Below are positions 16,047 to 24,289 of a stretch of 41,819 nt of DNA, piece by piece (position 1 is the first letter of the stretch; every line of letters begins with the position of its first letter). The DNA is from an uncultured Leptotrichia sp. GTDB taxonomy: Bacteria > Fusobacteriota > Fusobacteriia > Fusobacteriales > Leptotrichiaceae. The stretch covers positions 1 through 41,819 of the forward strand of contig CALEXX010000049.1 of assembly GCA_937925095.1 (NCBI GenBank). The letters are read 5' to 3'. The translations under genes were made by a program, and so were the position numbers. Under the pieces are notes generated by a model. The model did not search any database and was not told the DNA's origin. It worked only from the letters and a program-made list of their open reading frames with translations.

Positions 16047-16949
16047 ATGCTGAGAAAAGTGATTTTAATTTTATTTTTAATATTATTTTTCAGTTGCAAT
16101 GATAAAAATCTGGAAAGAGATTTTAATAGTTTTAAGTATACAGAAAAATTAACAGGTGATGCTACAGGTCGAGTTGAGATATGGGAGCTAAACTGCGAGA
16201 AATTAGAATGCAGACTTTCATATTTTATTTGTGATGATAAGAAAGAACTTTTTTCAAAGAAAATTGTTTTAAAAGATACTGGTGAAATGAAGAAAATGGT
16301 AAAAAAAATTTTCAAAAGTATGAAAAACAAAAAAAATCCTGAAAGCCATCCAGATTTTTATCCTGAAAATAGTCTTATATTAAATAATAAGGAAGTATTT
16401 TCAACATATAGAATGAATACAGGATTTTATAAATTATTGGATAAACTTTTGAATGAGAAACATTATGATTTTGAAGATAGAATTGTTGAAGAATTTCAGA
16501 GAAAATCAGAAAATGAAAGAAGAGTTAAAATAAAAACTAGAATTACCGGATTATTAGAAAATATAAAGGAATCTGAATATAAAAATTTTCAATACGAAGA
16601 AAATATAAATTTAAATGAAATTTGGGATTTAGAATGTAAAAATCTTGATTGCGAAATTAAATATAGAAGAAATATACATGAAGAGCCTTTATTTTATAAA
16701 AAAATAACTCTGAAAAGCAATAAAGATAAGGAAAGAATTATAAAGAAGATATTAAAAGGTATTATGAATATTAATCTAGAAAAAGAAGACAATTCTTTAG
16801 AAGTTCAAAATTATTTATATTTAAATGATAAATCTGAAGACATATTTACTGTAATTAATTCTGAATTTCATGAAGTATTGACAGAATTATTAGGAGAGAA
16901 CTATAAAAATATTGAAAAAAGATTAATTGCGGAAGAACAGAAAAAATAA
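16047..16949 (+). CDS. lipoprotein with an internal duplication
   Basis: The signal sequence ends in a lipobox-like FFSC with Cys17. The mature part consists of two related halves of about 135 residues. Half one has EIWELNCEKLECRLSYFICD, then LFSKKIVLKD, MKKMVKKIFKSMK and FYKLLDKLL. Half two has EIWDLECKNLDCEIKYRRNI, then LFYKKITLKS, RIIKKILKGIM and FHEVLTELL. The paired Cys (NCEKLEC and ECKNLDC) are kept in both, suggesting disulfides or a fold constraint. I do not recognise the family. It starts 15 bases after cobU and probably belongs to the same transcript. Confidence 0.7.
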   Translation: MLRKVILILFLILFFSCNDKNLERDFNSFKYTEKLTGDATGRVEIWELNCEKLECRLSYFICDDKKELFSKKIVLKDTGEMKKMVKKIFKSMKNKKNPESHPDFYPENSLILNNKEVFSTYRMNTGFYKLLDKLLNEKHYDFEDRIVEEFQRKSENERRVKIKTRITGLLENIKESEYKNFQYEENINLNEIWDLECKNLDCEIKYRRNIHEEPLFYKKITLKSNKDKERIIKKILKGIMNINLEKEDNSLEVQNYLYLNDKSEDIFTVINSEFHEVLTELLGENYKNIEKRLIAEEQKK

Positions 16950-17068
16950 GGAGAAAATTAAATTAGTGATATCTGGAATTAAATTAAATAATTTATAATA
17001 TTTTACGCTAGATACAATTAAAATTTTTTGTAACAATATTTTTTTATACGAAAGGAGTTTTGTAAACA

Positions 17069-18001
17069 ATGAATATTGACATTATAAGAATATTTGCTTT
17101 TGCTTTTATTGTAATGTTGCATACTTTGAACAGGCAATATGGACTGACTGTGTGGATGAGTGGATATGCAGTTATTTCAATAGGAGTAAATCTTTTTATT
17201 ATGATAAGCGGATATCTTCTTTTGGACAAGGCAGAATCAGTAAAGGATTTTTTTAAGAAAAGATTTTTTAGTATACTACCTTTGTTTGTAGCTTTTAATA
17301 TAGTCTATATTTATTTTTATAACCATTCTTTCATAGCAGTAAAAAAAATATCAGCACCTCATTTCTGGTATATTTACATGATTCTAGGATTGTATTTACT
17401 GACTCCATGGCTAAGAAAGGTTTTACAATATGCAGAAAAGGAAACTTTTTATGTAGTTGTATTATGGTTTTTGTGTAATATACTTAATCCATATTTACAG
17501 TTTTTCAGATTGCCTAAGGTACCATTTTCTCATTTTCCAATAGTTGGATTTATCGGATATTATGTATTAGGATATTATTTGAAAAAATATAGAGATAAAT
17601 TAGGTAAAATACCTTTCATCTATGTAATAGCAGTTTATATGGCAGGATTTTTTATAAGTGTTTTGTCTACAAGATATGTTCTTATTACAACAGGAAATAG
17701 AATATCGGATTTTTTTGATAAAAATTCACTGGGGACATTTTTTATGACGGTTTCGTTCTTTATTTTCTGGATTAAATTCAACTTTAATAGTAGAAACAGT
17801 ATTGTGAGAATGATTTCAGATTCAACGTATTTTGCATATTTGATTCATATAATAATTTTACATTATGTTGTTAAAATAAGCGATGAAATGATTTTCAAAT
17901 CAGTTGCAACCATTGTAGTAAGTATTATTACTGGGATTCTTTACAACTATGCAAAAAAAATGTTCGATAATTTGACAAAAAATACGAAAAAAATACAATA
18001 A
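17069..18001 (+). CDS. acyltransferase 3 family membrane protein
   Basis: About ten membrane helices are predicted by eye. The N-terminus has the family pattern IDIIRIFAFAFIVMLH, in which the early Arg and the His at the end of helix 1 are the presumed catalytic pair. This is followed by VNLFIMISGYLLL, with the FxxxSG(Y/F) motif. WYIYMILGLYLLTPWLR, in the middle, matches the common WYL..L motif. Family members O-acylate surface sugars or peptidoglycan. The length of 310 aa is slightly short but complete. AAAGGAG lies at 17051-17057. A strong terminator follows. Confidence 0.8.
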   Translation: MNIDIIRIFAFAFIVMLHTLNRQYGLTVWMSGYAVISIGVNLFIMISGYLLLDKAESVKDFFKKRFFSILPLFVAFNIVYIYFYNHSFIAVKKISAPHFWYIYMILGLYLLTPWLRKVLQYAEKETFYVVVLWFLCNILNPYLQFFRLPKVPFSHFPIVGFIGYYVLGYYLKKYRDKLGKIPFIYVIAVYMAGFFISVLSTRYVLITTGNRISDFFDKNSLGTFFMTVSFFIFWIKFNFNSRNSIVRMISDSTYFAYLIHIIILHYVVKISDEMIFKSVATIVVSIITGILYNYAKKMFDNLTKNTKKIQ

Positions 18002-18027
18002 TATAAAGCAAATCTCATATTAATCTG

Positions 18028-18064
18028 AAGGAGAAGAAATTTAAAATTTTTCTCCTTTTTATTT
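18028..18064 (+). terminator. strong Rho-independent terminator
   Basis: AAGGAGAAGAAATTT (18028-18042) pairs with AAATTTTTCTCCTT (18044-18057), and a T-run follows (TTTTTATTTT). It ends the acyltransferase transcript. Confidence 0.8.
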
Positions 18065-18424
18065 TAGAAATGTTATGAACTATCTGCAAAATATGTTTAA
18101 ATAAAGAGAAATTATGCAATTCTAAAATTTTAATTAACTATCATTTGTATGTGGTATAATATAATGTAACAAAAAATAGTTTAATCTCTAAATTAAAAAA
18201 TATAAAGAAAAATATTTAATCTTATCTAAATAACACAAAATATAAATTCCTTTCGTAAAAAAATTTAAAACAAAATGAAAACTCTCTAAATTAAAAAAAA
18301 GAAAGAAAATTATAAAAATCACAAAAAGTATTAAACAAAATTATGTGAAAAAAATATTTTAAATAAATGAGCATTGATAACACTAGCTTCTTAAAAAAAT
18401 AGAAAAAAATTTTAATTTTTATAT
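18065..18424. other. AT-rich gene-free spacer
   Basis: There is no ORF, RNA gene or convincing hairpin here. The stretch is extremely A-rich on the + strand, with repeated AAAATTTAAA/AAAGAAA words. GTGGTATAATATAATG at 18151-18166 includes a TATAAT that could be a distal promoter element for the dehydrogenase gene. Confidence 0.4.
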
Positions 18425-18483
18425 TTGCATATGAGCATATATCGAGGTATACTGTAATAGTATAGGGTTACTTTATACTGTAA
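18425..18483 (+). promoter_or_regulatory. promoter with clustered operator half-sites before the alcohol dehydrogenase
   Basis: TTGCAT (18425-18430) and TATACT (18448-18453) are 17 bases apart and form a likely promoter. TATACT, GTAAT, AGTATA (18448-18464) is a perfect inverted repeat lying on the -10. A second TATACTGTAA at 18474-18483 repeats 18448-18457 exactly, 26 bases further on. Three half-sites over the -10 and the start of the transcript suggest repressor binding. AGGAGG lies at 18495-18500. Confidence 0.55.
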
Positions 18484-18507
18484 ACAATTAATTCAGGAGG
18501 TTTTTTT

Positions 18508-19596
18508 ATGGCAGAGCAGATGAAAGCATTTGTAATGAAAAAAATAGGAGAAGTTGGTTGGATTACAAAAGATAGACCTGTATGTGGGCCTACAGACGCA
18601 ATTATAAAACCATTGGCGTTGGCTCCATGTACTTCAGATATACACACTGTTTACGAAGGTGGAGTAGGAGAAAGATTCGACATGGTTTTAGGGCATGAAG
18701 CCTGTGGAGAAATCGTTGAAGTTGGATCTTTAGTAAAAGATTTTAAAGTTGGAGATAGAATTTTAGTTACGGCAATTACTCCAGACTGGAACTCAGTAGA
18801 AGCTCAGGCTGGATTCCCTATGCATGGTGGAGGAATGTTGGCTGGATGGAAATTTTCAAACGTAAAAGATGGAGTTTTCGGAGAATATTTCCATGTTAAT
18901 GATGCAGATGGAAACTTGGCATTAATTCCTAAAGGAATGGATTATGGAACAGCTTGTATGCTAAGTGACATGGTTCCTACAGGATTCCATAGTGCTGAAT
19001 TGGCAGACGTTCAATATGGTGACGTAGTTGCAGTATTTGGATTAGGACCTGTTGGACTTATGGGAGTTGCAGCTGCAGCATTGAAGGGTGCAGGAAGAAT
19101 AATCGCTGTTGATTCAAGACCTCAAGTAGTTCCAATAGCAAAAGCTTATGGAGCAACTGATATAGTTGACTTTAAAGTAGCTCCTACAGAAGATCAGATT
19201 ATGGAACTTACTAATGGACAAGGTGTAGATAGAGTTATTTTAGCTGGTGGAGATCAGAGACTGTTTGCAACTGCAATGAAAGTATTGAAACCAGGGGGAC
19301 GTTTAGGAAATGTTAACTACCTAGGAAGTGGAGAATTCATCCAGATACCTAGAGTTGAATGGGGAGCTGGAATGGGTCATAAGAGAATTTATGGTGGACT
19401 AATGCCAGGTGGAAGATTAAGACTTGAAAAACTTGCGAGACTTATAGAATTTGGTAAATTGGATCCTAGCCTGTTAATTACTCATAGATTTGATGGATTT
19501 GAAAATGTTGAAAAAGCATTGGAATTAATGAGAACAAAAGAAGATGGAGTAATTAAGCCGGTAGTATACATGACTTCACAAAGAGTAAATGAATAA
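18508..19596 (+). CDS. adh: zinc-dependent secondary-alcohol dehydrogenase
   Basis: This oxidises secondary alcohols such as 2-propanol, or reduces ketones and aldehydes. It is closely similar along its length to the tetrameric Clostridium beijerinckii and Thermoanaerobacter brockii enzymes: LALAPCTSDIHTVYEGG, MLAGWKFSNVKDGVFGEYF, GPVGLMGVA and IPRVEWGAGMGHKRIYGGL. The catalytic zinc ligands Cys41, His63, Glu64 and Asp154 are present, and the structural-zinc lobe is absent as in that group. At the cofactor site the usual GSRP is DSRP (Asp202), and the usual Tyr is Phe222. Both changes point away from strict NADP and towards NAD(H). It is monocistronic, with a terminator after it and a palindrome-rich promoter before it. 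Confidence 0.9.
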   Translation: MAEQMKAFVMKKIGEVGWITKDRPVCGPTDAIIKPLALAPCTSDIHTVYEGGVGERFDMVLGHEACGEIVEVGSLVKDFKVGDRILVTAITPDWNSVEAQAGFPMHGGGMLAGWKFSNVKDGVFGEYFHVNDADGNLALIPKGMDYGTACMLSDMVPTGFHSAELADVQYGDVVAVFGLGPVGLMGVAAAALKGAGRIIAVDSRPQVVPIAKAYGATDIVDFKVAPTEDQIMELTNGQGVDRVILAGGDQRLFATAMKVLKPGGRLGNVNYLGSGEFIQIPRVEWGAGMGHKRIYGGLMPGGRLRLEKLARLIEFGKLDPSLLITHRFDGFENVEKALELMRTKEDGVIKPVVYMTSQRVNE

Positions 19597-19611
19597 TAGA
19601 AATTATAATTT

Positions 19612-19703
19612 AAAGGAGCTGTCTTAAAATTAAAAAATATGAACGAACAATTTGTAAATTATGCTTGAAAAATATTTTTTAGTTTATAGGCAGCTTTCTT
19701 TTA
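19612..19703 (+). terminator. probable terminator after the alcohol dehydrogenase
   Basis: AGCTG (19617-19621) within AAAGGAGCTGTCTT pairs with CAGCT (19691-19695) within AGGCAGCTTTCTTTT, across a long AT-rich loop. The outer bases (AAAG/CTTT) extend the stem. The long loop weakens the call. Confidence 0.4.
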
Positions 19704-19757
19704 ATACAGTTGTGTATAAAAATATTATGATTCTAATAAGTGGGAGGAGTGAAAAAC

Positions 19758-20687
19758 ATGAAAATACTTGTTATTTCAGGGTTTCTTGGAGCAGGTAAAA
19801 CTACATTTATTAAAGAGATGGTTAAAAGCACGGGAAGAGAATATGTTATATTTGAAAATGAATTTGGAGATGTAAATATAGATAGCGAAATACTGAAAAA
19901 TAACTTTGAAACTGCTGACGGAAAGGAAGTAGAACTCAATGTATGGGAACTTACGAGTGGTTGTGCCTGCTGCAGTACAAAGGCTGACTTTATGTCTTCA
20001 CTGCTTGCCATAGATAATACTCTTAATCCGGACTTTTTAATAGTTGAACCTTCAGGAATAGCTGTTTTAAGTAATATCTTAAATAATGTGAATAATGTGG
20101 GATACGAAAGAATAAAAGTACTTCCTCCTGTAACAGTAATAGATGCAGGAACATATTTTAAGTATAAAAATAAATATGAAGAAGTATTTATGGATCAGGT
20201 TAAAATGGCGGCACATATTCAGCTTTCTAAAGTGGAAAATATGTCTAGTGAAGAGCTTAACGTAATATTTGAAGACATAAGAAAAATTAATGAAAATGCT
20301 GATATTCATATAAATGACTATCATAATCAGGATATGGATTACTGGGATAGCCTTTTTAGCGGAGAGCTTGTTAAAAAGGAAAATTCTGCTTTGATAGATG
20401 TAAAGAAGAAAATGAAGAATGTGACTTATAAAAATGCCTATGCTGGAAATCCTGCTGTTCTTGCCTATTTTCTAGATAAGCTGGTTTTAGGCTATTATGG
20501 TGATATAAACAGGGCAAAAGGAGTTTTTAAAAATACTGATTATAATATGCATTTTGATGTAGTTGATACAGGATATAATATTTATTTTTCAGAAGAGGAA
20601 GCTGAAAATAATGTGGTTTTTATAGGAAGTGTAATTGATAAGGAACTTCTTCTGAAGGAACTTGAAGAAATGGGAAAACAAAAATAG
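19758..20687 (+). CDS. CobW/COG0523-family GTPase (metal chaperone type)
   Basis: The G3E-family GTPase signature GFLGAGKTTF (residues 8-17), the ENEFGDVNID switch segment and the metal-binding CxCC motif (Cys69, Cys71, Cys72 in SGCACCS) are all present. LIVEPSG forms the Walker B region. This family moves zinc, cobalt or other metals into enzymes in a GTP-dependent way. The C-terminal region lacks the extended His-rich tail of some members. The ATG at 19758 is preferred over the in-frame GTG at 19740, because GGGAGGAG at 19742-19749 serves the later start. It follows a zinc alcohol dehydrogenase, so metal supply to that enzyme is possible but not shown. Confidence 0.82.
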   Translation: MKILVISGFLGAGKTTFIKEMVKSTGREYVIFENEFGDVNIDSEILKNNFETADGKEVELNVWELTSGCACCSTKADFMSSLLAIDNTLNPDFLIVEPSGIAVLSNILNNVNNVGYERIKVLPPVTVIDAGTYFKYKNKYEEVFMDQVKMAAHIQLSKVENMSSEELNVIFEDIRKINENADIHINDYHNQDMDYWDSLFSGELVKKENSALIDVKKKMKNVTYKNAYAGNPAVLAYFLDKLVLGYYGDINRAKGVFKNTDYNMHFDVVDTGYNIYFSEEEAENNVVFIGSVIDKELLLKELEEMGKQK

Positions 20688-20732
20688 AAAGTAGGAGTGG
20701 TCTTTAAAATTAAATGACCGGAACTACTTTCT
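20686..20732 (+). terminator. hairpin at the end of the CobW-type gene
   Basis: AGAAAGTAG (20686-20694) pairs with CTACTTTCT (20724-20732), and GGTC/GACC lies within. The left arm begins inside the stop codon. No T-run follows, so this may be a 3'-end stabilising hairpin rather than a true terminator. Confidence 0.5.
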
Positions 20733-20742
20733 ACAAGTAATT

Positions 20743-20973
20743 TTATAATTTCCAATAATTCAACAGTTTTATATTAACTCCCGAAGACCCGCCCTCGATA
20801 TTATTAAAACAGTGCATGGTAGTAACATTAAATCTATTGAAAGATATATAACTGTACACATGTGACAATACTGAGGATAAAAGTAAAAAAAGTTTAAATC
20901 TCCTCCTGATTCCATAAGCGTGACAGGCTTGTTTAAAATTCCGAAGAATTTTAGAGACACTCGCTTTTAACAA
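20743..20973 (-). pseudogene. possible degraded mobile-element or gene remnant
   Basis: This 340-base gap has no intact gene, but the base mix is more GC-rich than ordinary spacers here and it reads like decayed coding sequence on the minus strand. One frame gives KQACHAYGIRRRF and another gives IISRAGLREL, both reminiscent of the worn C-terminal end of an IS200/IS605 TnpB gene. No TnpB zinc ribbon, RuvC motif or element end was found, so the identity is a guess. Confidence 0.2.
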
Positions 20974-21028
20974 TATCTACACCAAATATAAAACTGTATA
21001 GCAAAAATTTTTAAATAATTAAAAAATA

Positions 21029-21487
21029 TTAGTTTTCAATCAGTTCAGTCAGCCAGTTTGCCTGCTGGAGTTCAGTATCAGTTTCCCTGATTTTTTTTGA
21101 AAGAAGATCAAGCTCCTTCTGTAAAGCAGGAACATCTACTGTACTCATTATTTTTATTTCTGTAGTTGAATACAGGTTTACTTTCTGACCTGCAATATTT
21201 AAAAATCCTCTCAAAACATTGGATTTTAAAGTCAGAGTATCTCTTTCTGCAATCAGATCTGCAAGAGTCTGACCATTTGAAACAGTGACACAGTTAGTTT
21301 TGTTAATTTGCTTAATAAGAACTTTCAGCTGATTAATATTGCTATCAAGTTCATTCAGAAGTTCTTCAGGTTTTTCTGAAGGTTCGTCATTTTCCTGAAC
21401 TTTTGCATTATTATTAAGTCTTACCCTTAACTGATCTATTCTTTTCTGTAAATCTGCCCTTAAAATAAGAGCTTCGGCAAGTTTCAT
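21029..21487 (-). CDS. DIP1984 family protein
   Basis: The N-terminus KLAEALILRADLQKRIDQLR, then RLNNNAKVQENDEPSEKPEE, matches the DIP1984 family (also called septicolysin-like in some databases). The protein is almost entirely helical, with long coiled coils. The NCVTVSNGQTLADLIAERD and C-terminal DTELQQANWLTEL segments are typical. The length of 152 aa is normal. The function is not established. It is single and divergent from the rib operon, with AGGTTATAT before the ATG on the minus strand. Confidence 0.85.
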   Translation of the reverse strand: MKLAEALILRADLQKRIDQLRVRLNNNAKVQENDEPSEKPEELLNELDSNINQLKVLIKQINKTNCVTVSNGQTLADLIAERDTLTLKSNVLRGFLNIAGQKVNLYSTTEIKIMSTVDVPALQKELDLLSKKIRETDTELQQANWLTELIEN

Positions 21488-21568
21488 ATATAACCTCCAT
21501 TTTATTATTTTATATATTAAATTTATATAACTGCATTATACCTAATAGATTTTTTTATGTCAATATTG

Positions 21569-21597
21569 TTGACAAAAAAATGAAAAAGGAGTATGAT
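21569..21597 (+). promoter_or_regulatory. promoter of the riboflavin operon
   Basis: TTGACA (21569-21574) and TATGAT (21592-21597) are 17 bases apart, ending about 20 bases before the FMN riboswitch. Confidence 0.65.
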
Positions 21598-21616
21598 AAA
21601 TTTATAAAACAATTAA

Positions 21617-21727
21617 ACTTCAGGGCAGGGTGAAATTCCCGACCGGTGGTATATAAGTCCACGCGATTGAAAAATCATGAACCGGTGTGATTCCGGTACC
21701 GATAGTATAGTCTAGATGAAAGAAGTT
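21617..21727 (+). promoter_or_regulatory. FMN riboswitch (RFN element)
   Basis: The conserved RFN segments occur in order: TTCAGGGCAGGGTGAAATTC, then CCGACCGGTGGTATA and AAGTCCACGCG. A short variable stem follows, then CCGGTGTGATTCCGGTACCGA, then AGTATAGTCTAGATGAAAGAAG. FMN binding would stop expression of the downstream riboflavin genes. The element lies in a 5' leader of about 330 bases before ribH. Confidence 0.95.
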
Positions 21728-21873
21728 GAAATATAGTAATAGTCGTATTTAAAGTGTATATGAGTTAATATGCTGATGTTGTCATAGTTTTTATATAGCT
21801 TAGCTTGTGATAGATGAAAAATGTGTATGATATTGTATATTTAAAATAAATGCATACTGTTACAGATATTTAG

Positions 21874-21903
21874 TCCCGGGGTTTTAATTAATCCTGTTTT
21901 TTT
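21874..21903 (+). terminator. possible riboswitch terminator
   Basis: GGGGTTTTAATTAATCCTG followed by seven Ts (21897-21903) may form the terminator half of the FMN riboswitch expression platform. The stem is weak (GG/CC with A-T pairs), so the platform is uncertain. The 146 bases between the aptamer and this point contain no gene. Confidence 0.35.
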
Positions 21904-21948
21904 ATTACCTGAAAAATTGTTTTAAATAAAATTATTTTAGGAGGAAAA

Positions 21949-22413
21949 ATGAAAAAATTTGAAGGGAAATTTAATGGAAAAGGTGTAAAAATCGGTATTG
22001 TAGCAGGGAGATTTAATGAGTTTATTACATCAAAATTAGTAGGCGGAGCAGTAGATGTTCTGAAAAGAAATGATGTAAAAGAAGAAGATATAGACATTGC
22101 CTGGGTGCCAGGTGCATTTGAAATACCTCTGATTACTAAAAAAATGGCTGAATCGAAAAAATATGACGCTATGATAACGCTGGGAGCAGTTATAAAAGGA
22201 TCTACTCCACATTTTGATTATGTGTGTGCAGAAGTGTCAAAAGGAGTGGCTCAGATTTCATTGCAGACAGGACTACCTATAATGTTTGGGGTGCTGACTA
22301 CTAATAATATCGAAGAGGCAATAGAAAGAGCAGGAACAAAGGCAGGAAATAAAGGTTCTGATGTTGCGTTTGGTGCACTGGAAATGATTGATTTGATAAA
22401 AAATATAGGATAA
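21949..22413 (+). CDS. ribH: 6,7-dimethyl-8-ribityllumazine synthase
   Basis: This condenses 5-amino-6-ribitylaminouracil with 3,4-dihydroxy-2-butanone 4-phosphate. The family motifs are clear: VAGRFNEFIT, WVPGAFEIPLI, LGAVIKGSTPHFDYVC (catalytic His region) and FGVLTTNNIEEAIERAG. The length of 154 aa is standard. AGGAGGAAAA precedes the ATG. It is the first gene after the FMN riboswitch, whereas ribH is usually last in rib operons. Confidence 0.95.
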   Translation: MKKFEGKFNGKGVKIGIVAGRFNEFITSKLVGGAVDVLKRNDVKEEDIDIAWVPGAFEIPLITKKMAESKKYDAMITLGAVIKGSTPHFDYVCAEVSKGVAQISLQTGLPIMFGVLTTNNIEEAIERAGTKAGNKGSDVAFGALEMIDLIKNIG

Positions 22414-22429
22414 AGCTAAGGAAGATAAA

Positions 22430-23578
22430 ATGGAAAAAAATATTAATGAAAAATATATGTGTATGGCAATTGAGCTGGCGAAAAAAGGTGCAGGTGGTGT
22501 AAATCCCAATCCAATGGTTGGAGCTGTTGTAGTGAAAAACGGAAAAGTAATCGGGAGAGGATACCATGAGTTTTTTGGAGGTCCCCACGCAGAAGTTTAT
22601 GCATTGGAAGAGGCTGGCAAAGAAGCTGAAGGTGCTACAATTTATGTGACTTTGGAACCATGCTCCCATTATGGAAAAACTCCACCTTGTGCAAAAAAAA
22701 TAATAGATATGGGAATAAAAAAATGTTTTATCGGCTCAAGTGACCCAAATCCGAAAGTAGCAGGTAGAGGTGTAGCAATGCTGAAGGAGGCAGGAATTGA
22801 AGTTGTTGAAAATGTACTAAAAGAAGAATGTGATGAGATAAATCAGGTTTTCTTCAAATATATAAAATCAAAAATTCCTTATTTGTTTTTAAAATGCGGA
22901 ATAACGCTGGATGGGAAAATAGCCTTGTCAAACGGGATTTCAAAGTGGATAACAAATAGTATCGCCAGGGAGAAAGTCCAGTTTTATCGAAATAAATTTA
23001 TGGGAATAATGGTTGGCATAAACACAGTCCTTACTGATAATCCAAGTTTAACAGCGAGAATTGAAAATGGAGTAAACCCTTTCAGAATCATTGTTGACCC
23101 ACATCTGAAAATTAATGAAGACTGTAAGGTTGTGAAAAATAATGAGGATGGGAAAACCGTAATTATTACTTCGCAAAAAAATCTATTTGATGAAAATGCT
23201 GAAAATACTGAAATTCAAATGAAGCAAAAAAGACTAGTTGAAGAAAATAAAGTTAAATTTATTTTTATTGATGGTGAAAAATTTCCTTTTAGAAAAATGC
23301 TTGAAGAAATTGGAAAAGCTGGAATTGATAGCGTTCTGCTGGAAGGTGGAGAAACCCTTATTTCTCTTGCATTTGAAGAAAATGTAATTGATGGTGGAGA
23401 AATTTTTATTGCAAACAAGATTTTAGGTGATAGCGGTGCAAAACCTTTTATTTCAGGATTTGCAAGGGAGAAAATGGATGAAGCCATTCAGTTAACAAAT
23501 GTGAGAAATAATATTTATGGTGAAAATGTAGGAATGGAGTTCTATTTTAAGAAATATAATGAAATGAAACAGGATTAG
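22430..23578 (+). CDS. ribD: bifunctional pyrimidine deaminase/reductase
   Basis: Residues 1-145 are the zinc deaminase domain with GGPHAEVYALEEAG (His-Ala-Glu) and TLEPCSHYGKTPPC (the two zinc Cys). Residues 150-382 are the reductase domain: LKCGITLDGKIAL, then SKWITNSIAREKVQFYRNKF and VDSVLLEGGETL-like ending. It performs steps two and three of riboflavin synthesis. The gene starts 16 bases after ribH and has AAGGAAGATAAA upstream. Confidence 0.95.
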   Translation: MEKNINEKYMCMAIELAKKGAGGVNPNPMVGAVVVKNGKVIGRGYHEFFGGPHAEVYALEEAGKEAEGATIYVTLEPCSHYGKTPPCAKKIIDMGIKKCFIGSSDPNPKVAGRGVAMLKEAGIEVVENVLKEECDEINQVFFKYIKSKIPYLFLKCGITLDGKIALSNGISKWITNSIAREKVQFYRNKFMGIMVGINTVLTDNPSLTARIENGVNPFRIIVDPHLKINEDCKVVKNNEDGKTVIITSQKNLFDENAENTEIQMKQKRLVEENKVKFIFIDGEKFPFRKMLEEIGKAGIDSVLLEGGETLISLAFEENVIDGGEIFIANKILGDSGAKPFISGFAREKMDEAIQLTNVRNNIYGENVGMEFYFKKYNEMKQD

Positions 23579-23586
23579 GAGAAAAT

Positions 23587-24258
23587 ATGTTTACAGGTTT
23601 AGTCGAAGAAATGGGAAAAATAGTGAATATTTCTAAAAAAGCGACCGGTTTAGGAATAACAATAAAAGGTGATAAGGTTGTTGAAAAGGTAAAAATTGGA
23701 GATAGCATAGCAGTAAATGGAGTCTGCCTGACAGTCACAGAATTTAGCGGAAATACTTTTACAGCAGATGTGATGTATGAAACACTAGAAAGAAGCGGAC
23801 TGAAGCGGATAACTGCCGGAGAAACTGTAAATCTTGAAAAATCGTTGACTTTAACTACATTTTTAGGAGGGCATCTTGTAATGGGAGATGTTGATAGCGA
23901 GGCAGAAATTATTTCAATTGTTCCAAAAGGAATTGCTAAACTGTATAAATTTCAGCTGGAAGAAAAACATAGGCAGAATATAAAATATGTAGTTGAAAAA
24001 GGTCGTGTGACAATAGACGGAGCAAGCCTTACAGTCATTGATACAGATGATGATGCAGGAACTTTTTCTGTGTCACTTATTCCACATACTTTGGAAAATA
24101 TAACACTTGGAAAAAAGAAAGTCGGAGATTTTGTTAATATAGAAACAGATTTATTTGGGAAATATGTGGAAAAAATTTTGAAATTTAATAATGTAGAAAC
24201 TGAAAAGAAAGAAAAATCCGGCATTACAATGGATTTTTTACAAAAAAATGGGTTTTAA
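23587..24258 (+). CDS. ribE: riboflavin synthase, alpha chain
   Basis: The protein starts MFTGLVEEMGKIVNI and consists of two lumazine-binding repeats: DSIAVNGVCLTVTEF in the first and GRVTIDGASLTVIDTD in the second. The repeats also contain FLGGHLVMGDVD and SVSLIPHTLENIT. It makes riboflavin by dismutation of two lumazine molecules. The length of 223 aa is slightly longer than the usual 200-215, because of a C-terminal tail (EKKEKSGITMDFLQKNGF). It sits 8 bases after ribD, with TAGGAGAAAAT as ribosome site. Confidence 0.95.
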   Translation: MFTGLVEEMGKIVNISKKATGLGITIKGDKVVEKVKIGDSIAVNGVCLTVTEFSGNTFTADVMYETLERSGLKRITAGETVNLEKSLTLTTFLGGHLVMGDVDSEAEIISIVPKGIAKLYKFQLEEKHRQNIKYVVEKGRVTIDGASLTVIDTDDDAGTFSVSLIPHTLENITLGKKKVGDFVNIETDLFGKYVEKILKFNNVETEKKEKSGITMDFLQKNGF

Positions 24259-24289
24259 GGTATAAATATATCTGAAAAGAGGTAGGAAA

